Under the pieces are notes generated by a model. It had not been told where the DNA came from. It saw only the letters and a program-made list of their open reading frames with translations, and made no database searches. Of a DNA stretch of 64,000 nt, positions 16,597 to 25,796 are shown piece by piece. The stretch lies in assembly GCF_000730665.1 (NCBI RefSeq), contig NZ_BBIV01000012.1:109894-173893 (forward strand). The letters run 5' to 3'. The position numbers were made by a program, and so were the translations under genes. The DNA comes from Pseudomonas plecoglossicida NBRC 103162 = DSM 15088 (GTDB lineage Bacteria; Pseudomonadota; Gammaproteobacteria; Pseudomonadales; Pseudomonadaceae). Positions within the stretch are counted from its first letter, which is position 1. Each line of letters starts with the position of its first letter.

Positions 16597-18300
16597 TCAG
16601 CCCAGGGCGGGCGTACGCGGCGGGATCATCCGGCGCGAGCCGGTCGACTCGAACGCGGCCGCGAAGCGCAACAGGTCGTTGTCGGTGTAGGCGCGACCGG
16701 CGAAGGTCAGGCCTACTGGCATGCCGATATCGGCCATTACGCCCATCGGTACGGTCACGGTGGGCACGCCCAGGTGGCGAATGGCAAGGTTACCGTTGGC
16801 CACCCAGATGCCGTTGCTCCAGGCGATGTCCGCCGATGCCGGGTTGACGTCGGCATCCGCCGGACCTACGTCGGCCACGGTCGGGAACAGCACCGCGTCC
16901 AGGCCCAGGTTGTCCATCCAGTCTTCGAGGTCCAGCTTGCGGGTCTTTTCCAGGCCGCGCAGGCCGTCCGGTACGGTTTCGATCTGGTCCCAGGTCTTCA
17001 GGCCGCGCTTGGCCATGTTGACGTATTCGTCCATGCCAGCGGCCAGGTCGTCCTCACGGTTGGGCAGGGTGCCTGGGTCGTGGGGGAAGATCAGCGGGCC
17101 ATCGACGTCGGCCAGGCGGTTGAGCTTGGGGTCGTCGTTGGCGCGCAGGAAATCATCGAACGCCCAGCCCGACAATTCCCACAGCTCGTCATGGAGAAAC
17201 TCCTTGCTGACGATACCGCGGTTGTACACGGTCGGCGCACCAGGGCGGTCGCCTTCGCAATTGGAAACCAGCGGGAAGTCGGTTTCGACCACCTCGGCGC
17301 CGGCCGCTTCCAGGGCCTGACGGGCTTGTTTCCACAGGTCGATCACGCTGGCACGGGTGTTGATGCGCTGGCCGGTCGGGCCGCCGATGCCGGGTTTTTC
17401 CGAGGTGCCGGCCTCAGGGTCGGCATTGATGTACATGCGCGGTACGCCGAAGCGCTTGCCCTTGAGCGAGCTGGCGTCGACTGCCAGGTCCAGGTAGGAC
17501 GCCGGGCGTACGGTCGAGGCGGCCGGAATCGGTACCCAAGGCTGCAGGCGCCATAGGTCGCCGCGCTTGTCGGCGTCGTCGGCCACCACCACGTCGAGGA
17601 TTTCCAGCAGGTCGGCCATGGTCCGGGCATAGGGCACCACCACGTCCATGGTCGGGGTCAGCGGCCAGTTGCCGCGTACCGAGATCACCCCGCGCGAAGG
17701 CGTGTAGGCACACAGGCCATTGTTCGAGGCAGGGCCGCGGCCGCTGGACCAGGTTTCTTCGGCCAGGCCGAAGGCGCTGAAGCTTGCGGCGGTGGCGGTA
17801 CCGGCACCGTTGGACGAGCCCGAGGCGAACGGTGCGGTCAGGTAGTTGGCGTTGTACGGGCTTTCGGCGCGGCCGTAGACGCCACGCTGCATGCCGCCGT
17901 TGGCCATGGGCGGCATGTTGGTCTTGCCCAGGCACACGGCACCGGCGGCGCGCAGGCGTTCGATGGTGAAGGCGTCGCGCTGGGCGACCAGGTCCTTGAA
18001 CGCCGGGCTGCCGGAGGCGGCGGTCAGGCCTTTGACCAGGTAGCTGTCCTTGGCGGTATAGGGGATGCCATCGAGCGGGCTCAGCAGCTGGCCCTTGGCG
18101 CGGCGGGCATCGGAAGCCTCGGCTTCGTTCAGTGCGTCTGGGTTGCGCACCACCACGGCGTTCAGGGCGGTAGCGGTATCGGCTCCATCGTAGGCGTCGA
18201 TGCGCGCCTGGTACGCCTTGACCAACTCGACCGCCGTCGTGCGGCCCGTTTCGAGCGCGTCGCGCAGCTCGACAATGGAAACCTCGGTTACCTCGATCAT
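16597..18300 (-). CDS. Amidase (amidase-signature family)
   Basis: A 567-residue protein. The amidase-signature catalytic triad is readable: Lys84 in GIPYTAKDS, the cis-Ser in ASGSSNGAG (about residue 162), and the nucleophile about Ser187 in EETWSSGRGPAS. The last region departs from the usual GTDTGGSIRxPA, so substrate range may be unusual. Members hydrolyse amides, aryl-amides or aliphatic nitrile-derived amides in the cytoplasm. The start at 18300 gives the normal family N-terminus; the longer reading frame upstream would run into non-coding DNA and the GST gene. It is monocistronic. Confidence 0.88.
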   Translation of the reverse strand: MIEVTEVSIVELRDALETGRTTAVELVKAYQARIDAYDGADTATALNAVVVRNPDALNEAEASDARRAKGQLLSPLDGIPYTAKDSYLVKGLTAASGSPAFKDLVAQRDAFTIERLRAAGAVCLGKTNMPPMANGGMQRGVYGRAESPYNANYLTAPFASGSSNGAGTATAASFSAFGLAEETWSSGRGPASNNGLCAYTPSRGVISVRGNWPLTPTMDVVVPYARTMADLLEILDVVVADDADKRGDLWRLQPWVPIPAASTVRPASYLDLAVDASSLKGKRFGVPRMYINADPEAGTSEKPGIGGPTGQRINTRASVIDLWKQARQALEAAGAEVVETDFPLVSNCEGDRPGAPTVYNRGIVSKEFLHDELWELSGWAFDDFLRANDDPKLNRLADVDGPLIFPHDPGTLPNREDDLAAGMDEYVNMAKRGLKTWDQIETVPDGLRGLEKTRKLDLEDWMDNLGLDAVLFPTVADVGPADADVNPASADIAWSNGIWVANGNLAIRHLGVPTVTVPMGVMADIGMPVGLTFAGRAYTDNDLLRFAAAFESTGSRRMIPPRTPALG

Positions 18301-18407
18301 GCTTTCACCAAAAATTGTGCAGGTGGGGGCTTTTGCGAGGAGTGTACAAGAAGGTGTCAGGGGAAGCAGGTTTGCGCGGCAGAAATGGTTTTTTGCAAGG
18401 GGGCATT

Positions 18408-18432
18408 GTCGGGGCCGTCTTGCGGCCCCGAC
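18408..18432 (-). terminator. Hairpin downstream of the GST gene
   Basis: A GTCGGGGCCG/CGGCCCCGAC stem with a 5-base loop begins 5 bases after the GST stop codon. The T-tract on the minus strand is poor, so it may act with Rho. Confidence 0.6.
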
Positions 18433-18436
18433 GCCA

Positions 18437-19276
18437 TCAATCCAGGTCGCTTGCAGCATGCCGCTCGGGCACCTGGCTGGTTTCATCGCCCCAGGTGCGA
18501 TTGACCCGCGTGCCCCGTTGTACGGCGGGCCGTTGGGCGATGTCCTCGGCCCATCGCTGCACCTTCGGGTACTCGTGCACGGCCAGGAACTGCGCCGCGT
18601 CATACAGGTTGCCGCGCACCAGTTGACCGTACCACGGCCACACGGCGATATCGGCAATGCTGTACGCGTCGCCGCCGAGGTAGCGGCTTTGCGCCAGGCG
18701 GCGCTCAAGCACGTCGAGCTGACGCTTGGCTTCCATGGTGAAGCGGTTGATGGCGTACTCGAATTTCTCCGGCGCATACACATAGAAGTGGCCGAAGCCG
18801 CCGCCCAGGTAAGGCGCCGCGCCCATCTGCCAGAACAGCCAGTTCAAGGTCTCGGTGCGTGCGGCTGGCGTTTTGGGCAGGAATTCGCCGAATTTCTCCG
18901 CAAGGTAGAGCAGGATCGAGCCGGACTCGAACACCCGGACCGGCGGCTCGACGCTGCGGTCGAGCAGGGCGGGGATCTTGGAGTTCGGGTTGACCTGAAC
19001 GAACCCGCTGGAGAACTGGTCGCCTTCGCCGATGCGGATCAGCCAGGCATCGTATTCGGCGCCGCCGTGGCCCAGCGCGAGCAGTTCTTCGAGAAGAATG
19101 GTCACTTTCACGCCATTGGGCGTGGCCAGGGAGTACAGCTGCAAGGGGTGCTTGCCTGACGGCAAGTCCTTGTCGTGGGTGGGACCTGCGATCGGCCGGT
19201 TGATGCTGGCAAATTGGCCGCCAGACGCTGCGTCGTTGCGCCAGACTGCAGGCGGGACATAGGGGGGCTTGCTCAT
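18437..19276 (-). CDS. yghU: Glutathione S-transferase, YghU family
   Basis: A 279-residue protein whose extended N-terminus (residues 1-45, including RPIAGPTHDKDLPSGKHPLQLYSLATPNG) is typical of YghU/Ure2p-like GSTs. The thioredoxin-fold domain has TPNGVKVTILLEE and the glutathione-binding ESGSILLYLAEK; the helical domain has ADIAVWPWYGQL. YghU-type enzymes reduce organic hydroperoxides and disulfides using two glutathiones. It is monocistronic with a BIME upstream of its promoter. Confidence 0.9.
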   Translation of the reverse strand: MSKPPYVPPAVWRNDAASGGQFASINRPIAGPTHDKDLPSGKHPLQLYSLATPNGVKVTILLEELLALGHGGAEYDAWLIRIGEGDQFSSGFVQVNPNSKIPALLDRSVEPPVRVFESGSILLYLAEKFGEFLPKTPAARTETLNWLFWQMGAAPYLGGGFGHFYVYAPEKFEYAINRFTMEAKRQLDVLERRLAQSRYLGGDAYSIADIAVWPWYGQLVRGNLYDAAQFLAVHEYPKVQRWAEDIAQRPAVQRGTRVNRTWGDETSQVPERHAASDLD

Positions 19277-19357
19277 GCACGAACTCCTTGAATGGCGGGA
19301 AGCAGTCACCTGCATGTATGCCATGCCTTGCACAAATAGCAAAGGTTTGCGTGGTCT

Positions 19358-19448
19358 CTGTGGGAGCCGGCTTGCCGGCGATGAGGCCAGGGCAGGCATG
19401 GCTGAACAGCCTGTCAGGGCCCTATCGCCGGCAAGCCGGCTCCCACAG
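19358..19448. repeat. REP pair (BIME-like)
   Basis: Two inverted REP palindromes between the GST gene and the XRE-cupin gene. Confidence 0.85.
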
Positions 19449-19513
19449 GGGGGCATGGCCTGCCGCTGGCGTTATCGCCGGGCGATGAAACGTGCCGCCC
19501 CTTGTGCAACCTT

Positions 19514-20116
19514 TCAGAATGTCGGCGGGGTGATCACCCAGATCACCACGGCATCCACCTCGCCTGGGTTGCCATAGCGGTGCGGTTGCTGGCTGGGAAA
19601 GCTGAAGCTGTCGCCTTCGCCCAGCTGGAAGTGCCGTTCGCCCACCCACAGCTCGAAACTGCCCGAGAGAATGTAGCCGGCCTCTTCGCCCTCATGGCTG
19701 TAGCTCTGCTGGCTGTAGGTGCCTGGCGGAAAGCGTGAGTGGAGGATCTCCAGCTGGCGGTTGGGCTGGGGTGTCAGCAGCTGGTCGACGATACCATCTT
19801 CGTAGTGCACGCTCAGCCGGCTGTTGCGCCGGACCACGTAGCCCTGGTCTTCGGGGGCGGTACTGGCTTCGCTGGCGAAGAACCACTGGATGGTCACGCC
19901 CAGGCTGCGGGCAATGTTGAACAGCGCCGGGATCGACGGGTACGACAGGTTGCGTTCGAGCTGGCTGATGTAGCCTGCGGTCAGCTCGCTCTGCGCCGCC
20001 AGCTCCGCCAGGGTCATGCCGCGGCGCTTGCGCAGGCCGCGGATGCGGGTGCCCAGGAACTGGGGGGCTGCGCCGCCGTCTTCAGCGGCGGGCGGGGTCT
20101 GGGGCTGCTGGTTCAT
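19514..20116 (-). CDS. XRE-family regulator with C-terminal cupin
   Basis: A 200-residue protein. An HTH_XRE domain lies at about residues 22-80 (RIRGLRKRRGMTLAELAAQSELTAGYISQLERNLSYPS), and a cupin_2 sensor domain fills the C-terminus (HEGEEAGYILSGSFELWVG, then FPSQQPHRYGNPG). Such proteins repress or activate neighbouring catabolic genes on binding a small ligand. It lies 39 bp downstream of the flavin oxidoreductase gene on the same strand and probably controls that gene and the divergent aldolase. A 27-bp palindrome in the shared promoter region is a candidate operator. Confidence 0.9.
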   Translation of the reverse strand: MNQQPQTPPAAEDGGAAPQFLGTRIRGLRKRRGMTLAELAAQSELTAGYISQLERNLSYPSIPALFNIARSLGVTIQWFFASEASTAPEDQGYVVRRNSRLSVHYEDGIVDQLLTPQPNRQLEILHSRFPPGTYSQQSYSHEGEEAGYILSGSFELWVGERHFQLGEGDSFSFPSQQPHRYGNPGEVDAVVIWVITPPTF

Positions 20117-20155
20117 GCGCGTCGGTCCATCGGGAAAGCGGCAGTATGTACAGCC

Positions 20156-22108
20156 TCAGACTGACCAGGCAACCGTCAGGCCATCATGGATCGCTTCTTC
20201 AGCGGTGCGCGGTGCCAGGCAGTCGCCGATACGCCGTACCTCGACCAGGCCGGCCAGTTCCTCGCCCAGCGTGTCCTGCGGCTGGTGGCCCTGGCACAGG
20301 ACCAGGGTATCGATGTTGTCGAAGATCATCGGTTCACCGCTGGCGGTGTGCTGCAGGTACACGGTGCTGTCGTCGCAGCCGTACAGGCGGGCATAGGGTG
20401 TGATGGGGATGCCCAGGCGGTGCAGTTCGCCGGCCATCTGGTCGCGTACGTACAGCGGCAGGCTTTCGCCGCAATGGGTGCCATTGACCGCCAGCTGCAC
20501 CTGATGGCCGTCGCGTACCAGGTGTTCGGCGATACCGGGGCCGATCCAGTCGCTGCGCCAATCCAGTACCAGCACCGAACGACCGGGCGTGACCTCGTTG
20601 CGCAGCACTTGCCAGGCATCCACCACCTGCAGTTCGCCGCTGCGCTCGAAGGCGGGCCAGTAGGGTGTGGCGCCGGTCGCAGCGATCACCAGGTCGGGGC
20701 GCTCGCGTTCGACCAGGGCGCGATCGACGCGTGTATTACGTACTACGCGTACACCTGCCAATTCCATTTCGCGCTGCAGGTTGGTGCTGGCACCGCCGAA
20801 CTCGCTGCGCCGGGGTAGCAGTTGCGCGAGCAGAACCTGGCCGCCTAGCTGAGCGCTGGCCTCGTACAGCGTGACCTCATGCCCGCGCGCGGCGGCCACG
20901 GCGGCTGCCTTCATGCCGGCCGGGCCGCCGCCGGCGACCATGATGCGCTTGCGCTTGATGGCGGTTTGCAGGGTGCCGTACTGCAGTTCGCGGCCGGTTT
21001 CCGGGTGCTGAATGCAGGAGATCGGCAAGCCTCGGTGGAAGTGGCCGATACAGGCCTGGTTGCAGGCGATGCAGGCGCGCACGTCCTCGACTTGCCCCCG
21101 TTCGGTCTTGCTCGGCATCTGCGGGTCGCAGATCAGCGCACGGGTCATGCCGCAGACGTCGGCCTGGCCGCGCGCCAGGATCAGTTCCGCTTCCTGGGGC
21201 TGGTTGATCCGCCCGGTGACGAACAGGGGGATGTCCAGGTGCTGCTTGAACGTCCCGGCTTCGCGGGCCAGGTACGCCGGCGCGATGGCCATTGGCGGCA
21301 CGATGTGCACGGCACCGCCGAGCGACGCCGAGGTGCCGGCGACGATATGCAGGTAATCGAGCTGGCCCTGCAGCGCTTGAGCGGCGGCCAGCGACTCATC
21401 CTCGCTGAGGCCCTCGCTGTCGCGCTCGTCGGCACTGATGCGCAGGCCGACGATGAAATCTTCGTCGGTGGCTGCGCGCACCGCATCCAGCACCTCGCGC
21501 AAGAAGCGCAGGCGTTGTTCCAGGCCGCCGTTGTAGCCGTCACTGCGCAGGTTGACCCGCGGATTGAGAAACTGCGCCGGCAGGTAGCCGTGGCTGGCCA
21601 CCACCTCGACGCCATCCAGCCCGGCCTGGTGCAAGCGGCGGGCGGCGCTGGCATAGCCCTGGACGATCTCGTCGATCATCGCCTGGTCGAGGGTCCGCGG
21701 CATCACCCGGAAACGTTCGTTCGGCACTGACGAGGCCGAATAGGCGACTGCCAGCAGCCCGTCGGCCGACTCCATGATCTCGCGCCCGGGGTGGAACAGT
21801 TGCGACAACACCACGGTGTCATGGGCGTGGCAGGCCTCGGCCAGGCGTCGATAGCCCTCGATGCAGGCGTCGTCGGTGGCCATCAACACGTGCGAGGTGT
21901 AGCGGGCGCTGTCATGCACGCCGGCGACTTGCAGTACGATCAGGCCCACACCCCCTGCGGCGCGAGCGCCCTGATAGGCGATCAGTTTGTCGTTGACCAG
22001 GTTGTCGGTGGGCAGGCAGGTGTCGTGGCCGGTCGACATGATGCGGTTCTTCAGGCGCTTGCCGCGAATCTGCAGCGGTTCGAACAGGTGGGCGAAGGCG
22101 GTCAACAT
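20156..22108 (-). CDS. NADH:flavin oxidoreductase with FAD/NAD domain (Old Yellow Enzyme + reductase, 2,4-dienoyl-CoA reductase type)
   Basis: A 650-residue protein. Residues 1 to about 340 form an FMN-binding TIM barrel (LFEPLQIRGKRLKNRIM at the N-terminus, then SQLFHPGRE and VASHGYLPAQFLNPRVN). A 4Fe-4S Cys cluster follows (CIACNQACIG with a later Cys). The C-terminal half has a dinucleotide-binding MVAGGGPAGMKAA motif. This architecture is shared by trimethylamine dehydrogenase, 2,4-dienoyl-CoA reductase and several N-methyl or amine demethylases. The exact substrate is open. The start at 22108 has GGAG upstream; an in-frame ATG at 22144 has none. Confidence 0.88.
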   Translation of the reverse strand: MLTAFAHLFEPLQIRGKRLKNRIMSTGHDTCLPTDNLVNDKLIAYQGARAAGGVGLIVLQVAGVHDSARYTSHVLMATDDACIEGYRRLAEACHAHDTVVLSQLFHPGREIMESADGLLAVAYSASSVPNERFRVMPRTLDQAMIDEIVQGYASAARRLHQAGLDGVEVVASHGYLPAQFLNPRVNLRSDGYNGGLEQRLRFLREVLDAVRAATDEDFIVGLRISADERDSEGLSEDESLAAAQALQGQLDYLHIVAGTSASLGGAVHIVPPMAIAPAYLAREAGTFKQHLDIPLFVTGRINQPQEAELILARGQADVCGMTRALICDPQMPSKTERGQVEDVRACIACNQACIGHFHRGLPISCIQHPETGRELQYGTLQTAIKRKRIMVAGGGPAGMKAAAVAAARGHEVTLYEASAQLGGQVLLAQLLPRRSEFGGASTNLQREMELAGVRVVRNTRVDRALVERERPDLVIAATGATPYWPAFERSGELQVVDAWQVLRNEVTPGRSVLVLDWRSDWIGPGIAEHLVRDGHQVQLAVNGTHCGESLPLYVRDQMAGELHRLGIPITPYARLYGCDDSTVYLQHTASGEPMIFDNIDTLVLCQGHQPQDTLGEELAGLVEVRRIGDCLAPRTAEEAIHDGLTVAWSV

Positions 22109-22158
22109 GCGGGGCAGCTCCGGTGTTGTTCTTGTTTTTCTCATGAAAGTGTAGCGCT

Positions 22159-22185
22159 AGTAAAAAATCAACTTGTTTTTTTACT
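22159..22185. promoter_or_regulatory. AT-rich palindrome in the divergent promoter region, candidate operator
   Basis: Arms AGTAAAAAA and TTTTTTACT (9 bp each) flank a 9-base spacer. It lies between the divergent flavin oxidoreductase and aldolase genes, the expected place for the XRE-cupin regulator encoded downstream to bind. Confidence 0.5.
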
Positions 22186-22300
22186 GGTGCGAGACTAGTT
22201 TTTTCTCACCCACGGCAGTGGGCGTGACCTCACGACAACAAGAAAACGGGCCCTTCGGGCAACGCCCGGGCCGGCAAACGAGTGGAGGATGACCCTACCT

Positions 22301-23056
22301 ATGAGCACCATTGAACACGCGCTGCGCCAGGAGCTGGCGGCCTGTTACCGGCTGATCGCCCACTTCCGCATGTCGGACCTGATCTTCACCCATATCTCGG
22401 TGCGCCTACCGGGCCCGGAGCACCACTTCCTGATCAACCCCTACGGCCTGCTGTTCGAGGAAATCACCGCGTCGAGCCTGGTCAAGATCGACCTGCAGGG
22501 AAGGCCGGTTGAGGCCAGTGCGCACCCGGTCAATCCGGCCGGGTTCGTCATCCACAGCGCCATCCACGCCGCCCGCGAGGACGCCCAATGCGTATTGCAC
22601 ACCCATACCCGTTCCGGGTGTGCGGTCGCGGCGCTGGAGTGCGGGCTGTTGCCGGTCAACCAGATGTCCATGGAGTTCTATGGCAAGGTTGCCTATCACA
22701 CCTATGAAGGCATTGCCCTGGACCTGGACGAGCAGAAGCGGCTGGTGGCCGACCTGGGCGACAAACCGGTGATGATCCTGCGCAACCATGGCCTGTTGAC
22801 CACAGGGCGCACGGTGGCCGAGGCGTTCTTGCGCATGTACTACCTGGAGAAAGCCTGCGATATCCAGCTGGCCGCGCAAAGCGCCGGGCAACTGGTACTG
22901 CCGTTGCCGGATGTGTGCGCACATACCGAGCGGCAGTTCAATGAGCCGGCGAGGGGGTTGAAGCAAGGCGAGTTGACCGACCCGGACGCCCTGCAGCTGG
23001 CCTGGGCCGCGTTGTTGCGGATGCTCGACCGAACAGCAGCGGATTACCGCGACTGA
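22301..23056 (+). CDS. Class II aldolase/adducin-family protein
   Basis: A 251-residue protein of the class II aldolase/adducin fold. The zinc-ligand region CVLHTHTRSG (about residue 100) and the later LRNHGLLTTGRTVAEAF segment are family hallmarks. Members cleave or epimerise phosphorylated or free sugar acids and ketols; the substrate is unknown. GGAGGA lies 11 bases upstream of the ATG at 22301; the ATG at 22289 directly abuts that site and is unlikely. It is divergent from the flavin oxidoreductase/XRE operon. Confidence 0.88.
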   Translation: MSTIEHALRQELAACYRLIAHFRMSDLIFTHISVRLPGPEHHFLINPYGLLFEEITASSLVKIDLQGRPVEASAHPVNPAGFVIHSAIHAAREDAQCVLHTHTRSGCAVAALECGLLPVNQMSMEFYGKVAYHTYEGIALDLDEQKRLVADLGDKPVMILRNHGLLTTGRTVAEAFLRMYYLEKACDIQLAAQSAGQLVLPLPDVCAHTERQFNEPARGLKQGELTDPDALQLAWAALLRMLDRTAADYRD

Positions 23057-23087
23057 TCCCACCACCTGCAGAACTTGTAGTGGAACC

Positions 23088-23115
23088 TGTGGGAGCCGGC
23101 AAGCCGGCTCCCACA
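23088..23115. repeat. Single REP palindrome with perfect 13-bp arms
   Basis: Arms TGTGGGAGCCGGC and its exact complement are separated by AA. It lies 31 bases after the aldolase stop codon, so it could fold as a strong 3' hairpin. A degraded REP end (GCTCCCACAGG) follows at about 23157. Confidence 0.85.
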
Positions 23116-23199
23116 TGTGTTACGCACCAGTTTTCAAGACTATCGAGACGACAGTTGCTCCCACAGGTATCGCGCTGGTCAGGAAGGTCCTGCCAGGGC

Positions 23200-24597
23200 T
23201 CAACGCGCCTCAGGCACGATCATGCCGGACGGGGCCTGTGCGGCACGGTGCCGGGCCACCCAATAGTAGAGCAGGCTGGGCACCACCAGGCCGATCAGCC
23301 ATGACACATCCACCCCGCCCAGATGCGCGACCATGGGGCCGGTATACAGTTTGGTGTCGATGAACGGCATCTGCACCAGCACGCCCACGATGTAGACGCT
23401 GATGCCCGGCCAGTTCCAGCGGCCGTAGCGGCCGTCGGGGTCGGCCAGCGCCGGCACGTCGTAACGTTCCTTGGTGATGAAGTAGTAATCCACCAGGTTG
23501 ACCGCACTCCACGGCACGAAGAACGTCAGCAGGAACAGGATGAACGACTTGAATGCGCTGAGGAACGAATGCTGGCCGAGCAGGGCCACCAGCGTCGCGG
23601 CGCCGACGATGAGCAGCACGAACAGCAGGCGTTGCGTGCGGCCGATCGCCAGATGGCCACGAAAACCGCTGATGATGGTAGCGATGCACATGAAGCTGCC
23701 ATAGGAGTTCAGTGTGGAAATGGTCACCTTGCCGAAGGCGATGCAGAAGTACAGCAGTGCCGCAGTGGTGCCGGCACCGCCGAGGCCGACGATGTACGCC
23801 ACTTCGCGCCCGGAGAACTGGCCACCGGCGATCGCGGCGGCGAACACACCGAGAATCATCGAGGCCTGGGCGCCGATCACCGAACCGAGCCCGGCCGCGA
23901 GGAAGGTCTTGAGCGGCGAGGTGCTGCTGGGCAGGTAGCGTGAGTAGTCGGCCACATAGGGGCCGAAGGCGATCTGCCAGGACGCGGCCAGTGAAACCGC
24001 CAGCAGGAACGACGCCCAACTGAAATGGCGGTTGTCGAGCAACTGGCCGATGTCGGCGATCAGCAGGATGCGGCTGAACAGGTAGACGAAGGCGATGATG
24101 CCCAGCACGCTGGCGATCCGGCCGATCCAGTGGATTACCCGGTAACCGGCGAGAGTGGCGAGGACGATCACTGCGGCGAAGATGAGAATGCCGGTGCTGT
24201 CGCTGACGCTGAGCAACTGGCCGATGGCTTGGCCGGACAGTACCGTGCCGGTGGCGGTGAAACCGAGGTACATCAGACACACCAGCACCATGGGAATGGC
24301 AGCCCCGTAGATTCCGAACTGCACCCGGCTGGAAATCATCTGCGGCAGGCCCAGGCGCGGGCCCTGCGCTGCATGCAGGGCCATGACCGCGCCACCGATC
24401 ACTTGCCCCAAAAGCAGGCCGATCAGCGACCAGAACACGTCGCCCCCCAGCACCACGGCCAATGCGCCGGTGACGATGGCGGTTATCTGCAGGTTGGCAC
24501 CCAGCCACAGGGTGAATTGGCTGTACACCTTGCCATGGCGTTCGGCCTCGGGGATGTAGTCGATCGAACGCCGTTCGAGCACGGGTTTGCTGGACAT
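23200..24597 (-). CDS. NCS1-family permease (cytosine/purine/allantoin/hydantoin type)
   Basis: A 465-residue inner-membrane protein with about twelve transmembrane helices. The N-terminal YSQFTLWLGANLQITAIVTGAL and the FFVPWSAVNLVDYYFI segment are typical of NCS1 nucleobase:cation symporters. NCS1 permeases take up cytosine, purines, allantoin, hydantoins or related N-heterocycles. It converges on the aldolase gene and may feed the flavin oxidoreductase pathway, but it has its own promoter. A TGTCTATACA near-palindrome lies about 82 bp upstream. Confidence 0.9.
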   Translation of the reverse strand: MSSKPVLERRSIDYIPEAERHGKVYSQFTLWLGANLQITAIVTGALAVVLGGDVFWSLIGLLLGQVIGGAVMALHAAQGPRLGLPQMISSRVQFGIYGAAIPMVLVCLMYLGFTATGTVLSGQAIGQLLSVSDSTGILIFAAVIVLATLAGYRVIHWIGRIASVLGIIAFVYLFSRILLIADIGQLLDNRHFSWASFLLAVSLAASWQIAFGPYVADYSRYLPSSTSPLKTFLAAGLGSVIGAQASMILGVFAAAIAGGQFSGREVAYIVGLGGAGTTAALLYFCIAFGKVTISTLNSYGSFMCIATIISGFRGHLAIGRTQRLLFVLLIVGAATLVALLGQHSFLSAFKSFILFLLTFFVPWSAVNLVDYYFITKERYDVPALADPDGRYGRWNWPGISVYIVGVLVQMPFIDTKLYTGPMVAHLGGVDVSWLIGLVVPSLLYYWVARHRAAQAPSGMIVPEAR

Positions 24598-24678
24598 TGA
24601 GGGCTCCGCATCGTTGTTGTTGTGTCGGAATGGTCCACGGGCGGCACGTCGCATGCGTGGCCAGTCGTGATATGAGCA

Positions 24679-24688
24679 TGTCTATACA
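24679..24688. promoter_or_regulatory. HutC/GntR-like half-palindrome upstream of the NCS1 permease
   Basis: TGTCTATACA fits the loose TGTNTANACA pattern of HutC-type GntR operators. It sits between the divergent permease and DMT exporter genes. No GntR gene is nearby, and chance occurrence is possible. Confidence 0.25.
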
Positions 24689-24828
24689 AGTAGGGTCAAG
24701 TGAAGTCTGTGGGCCAGAACAGACGCACTGTTACGCCAGGCTGGGCGGCAACTGTGCTGGTCCGCCGGCGAAAGATGCCCGTATGCTGTTACGAAATATG
24801 TCTAGAAGCGCTGAAGAGGGAAAGTGCA

Positions 24829-25716
24829 ATGCCACTCAAGGACCTGCTGATCGCCCTGGTGGTGATCATTGCCTGGGGCGTCAACTTCGTGGTGATCAAG
24901 GTCGGCCTCGATGGCTTGCCGCCGATGCTGCTAGGGGCGTTGCGCTTTCTGCTGGTCGCATTCCCGGCCATTTTGCTGGTCAAGCGGCCCAAGTTGCCAT
25001 GGCGCTGGTTGATTGCCTATGGCGCGACGATCTCGCTGGGCCAGTTCGCGTTCCTGTTCCAGGCGATGTACAGCGGCATGCCGCCGGGCCTTGCGTCACT
25101 GATCCTGCAATCGCAGGCGTTCTTCACCCTGGGCTTTGCCGCGCTGTTCCTTGGCGAGCGCCTGCGCATGGCCAGCATGCTGGGCCTGCTGGTGGCCGCG
25201 GGCGGCCTGGCGCTGATCGGCAGCGAAGACAGCGGCCATGTGCCGATGGTGGCGCTGCTGCTGACCCTGTGCGCAGGGTCCATGTGGGGCATGGGCAACA
25301 TCATCACGCGCCGCTTTGGTTCGGTCGACCTGGTTGCACTGGTGATCTGGGGTGGGCTGATCCCGCCGCTGCCGTTCTTGGCATTGTCCTGGTGGCTGGA
25401 GGGGCCGGAGCGCATTGGCCATGCCTTGCTCAACATCGGCTGGAGTTCGGTTCTGGCGCTGGCCTACCTGGCGTTCGTCGCGACCATGCTGGGATACAGC
25501 CTGTGGAGCAAGCTGCTGTCGCGCCACCCGGCGGGCAAGGTAGCGCCGTTCTCGCTGCTGGTGCCGGTGATCGGCTTGAGCTCTTCGGCCTGGTTGCTGG
25601 GCGAGCGGCTGACAGCGGCGCAGGGATGGGGGGCGCTTTTGGTGATGCTCGGGTTGCTGGTCAACGTGTTCGGGCCGAGGCTGGGCCAACGCTTGCGAAC
25701 TGCCGGCGCGCAGTGA
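24829..25716 (+). CDS. EamA/DMT-family exporter (amino-acid metabolite exporter-like)
   Basis: A 295-residue protein with ten predicted membrane helices in two EamA repeats. The N-terminus KDLLIALVVIIAWGVNFVVIKVGL and the second-half WSKLLSRHPAGKVAPFSLLVPVIGLSSS are very like EamA (cysteine/O-acetylserine exporter) of enterobacteria. The substrate is inferred only. The start at 24829 has GAGG upstream; the longer frame from 24700 lacks a credible ribosome-binding site. Confidence 0.88.
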   Translation: MPLKDLLIALVVIIAWGVNFVVIKVGLDGLPPMLLGALRFLLVAFPAILLVKRPKLPWRWLIAYGATISLGQFAFLFQAMYSGMPPGLASLILQSQAFFTLGFAALFLGERLRMASMLGLLVAAGGLALIGSEDSGHVPMVALLLTLCAGSMWGMGNIITRRFGSVDLVALVIWGGLIPPLPFLALSWWLEGPERIGHALLNIGWSSVLALAYLAFVATMLGYSLWSKLLSRHPAGKVAPFSLLVPVIGLSSSAWLLGERLTAAQGWGALLVMLGLLVNVFGPRLGQRLRTAGAQ

Positions 25717-25796
25717 AGGGCATTTCGCTGGCGTCCGCGCAGCGCTCAGTGCTTTGTTAGACTTGGCTTCTTTTTGTCAGGCCAACGGAGCATCCG

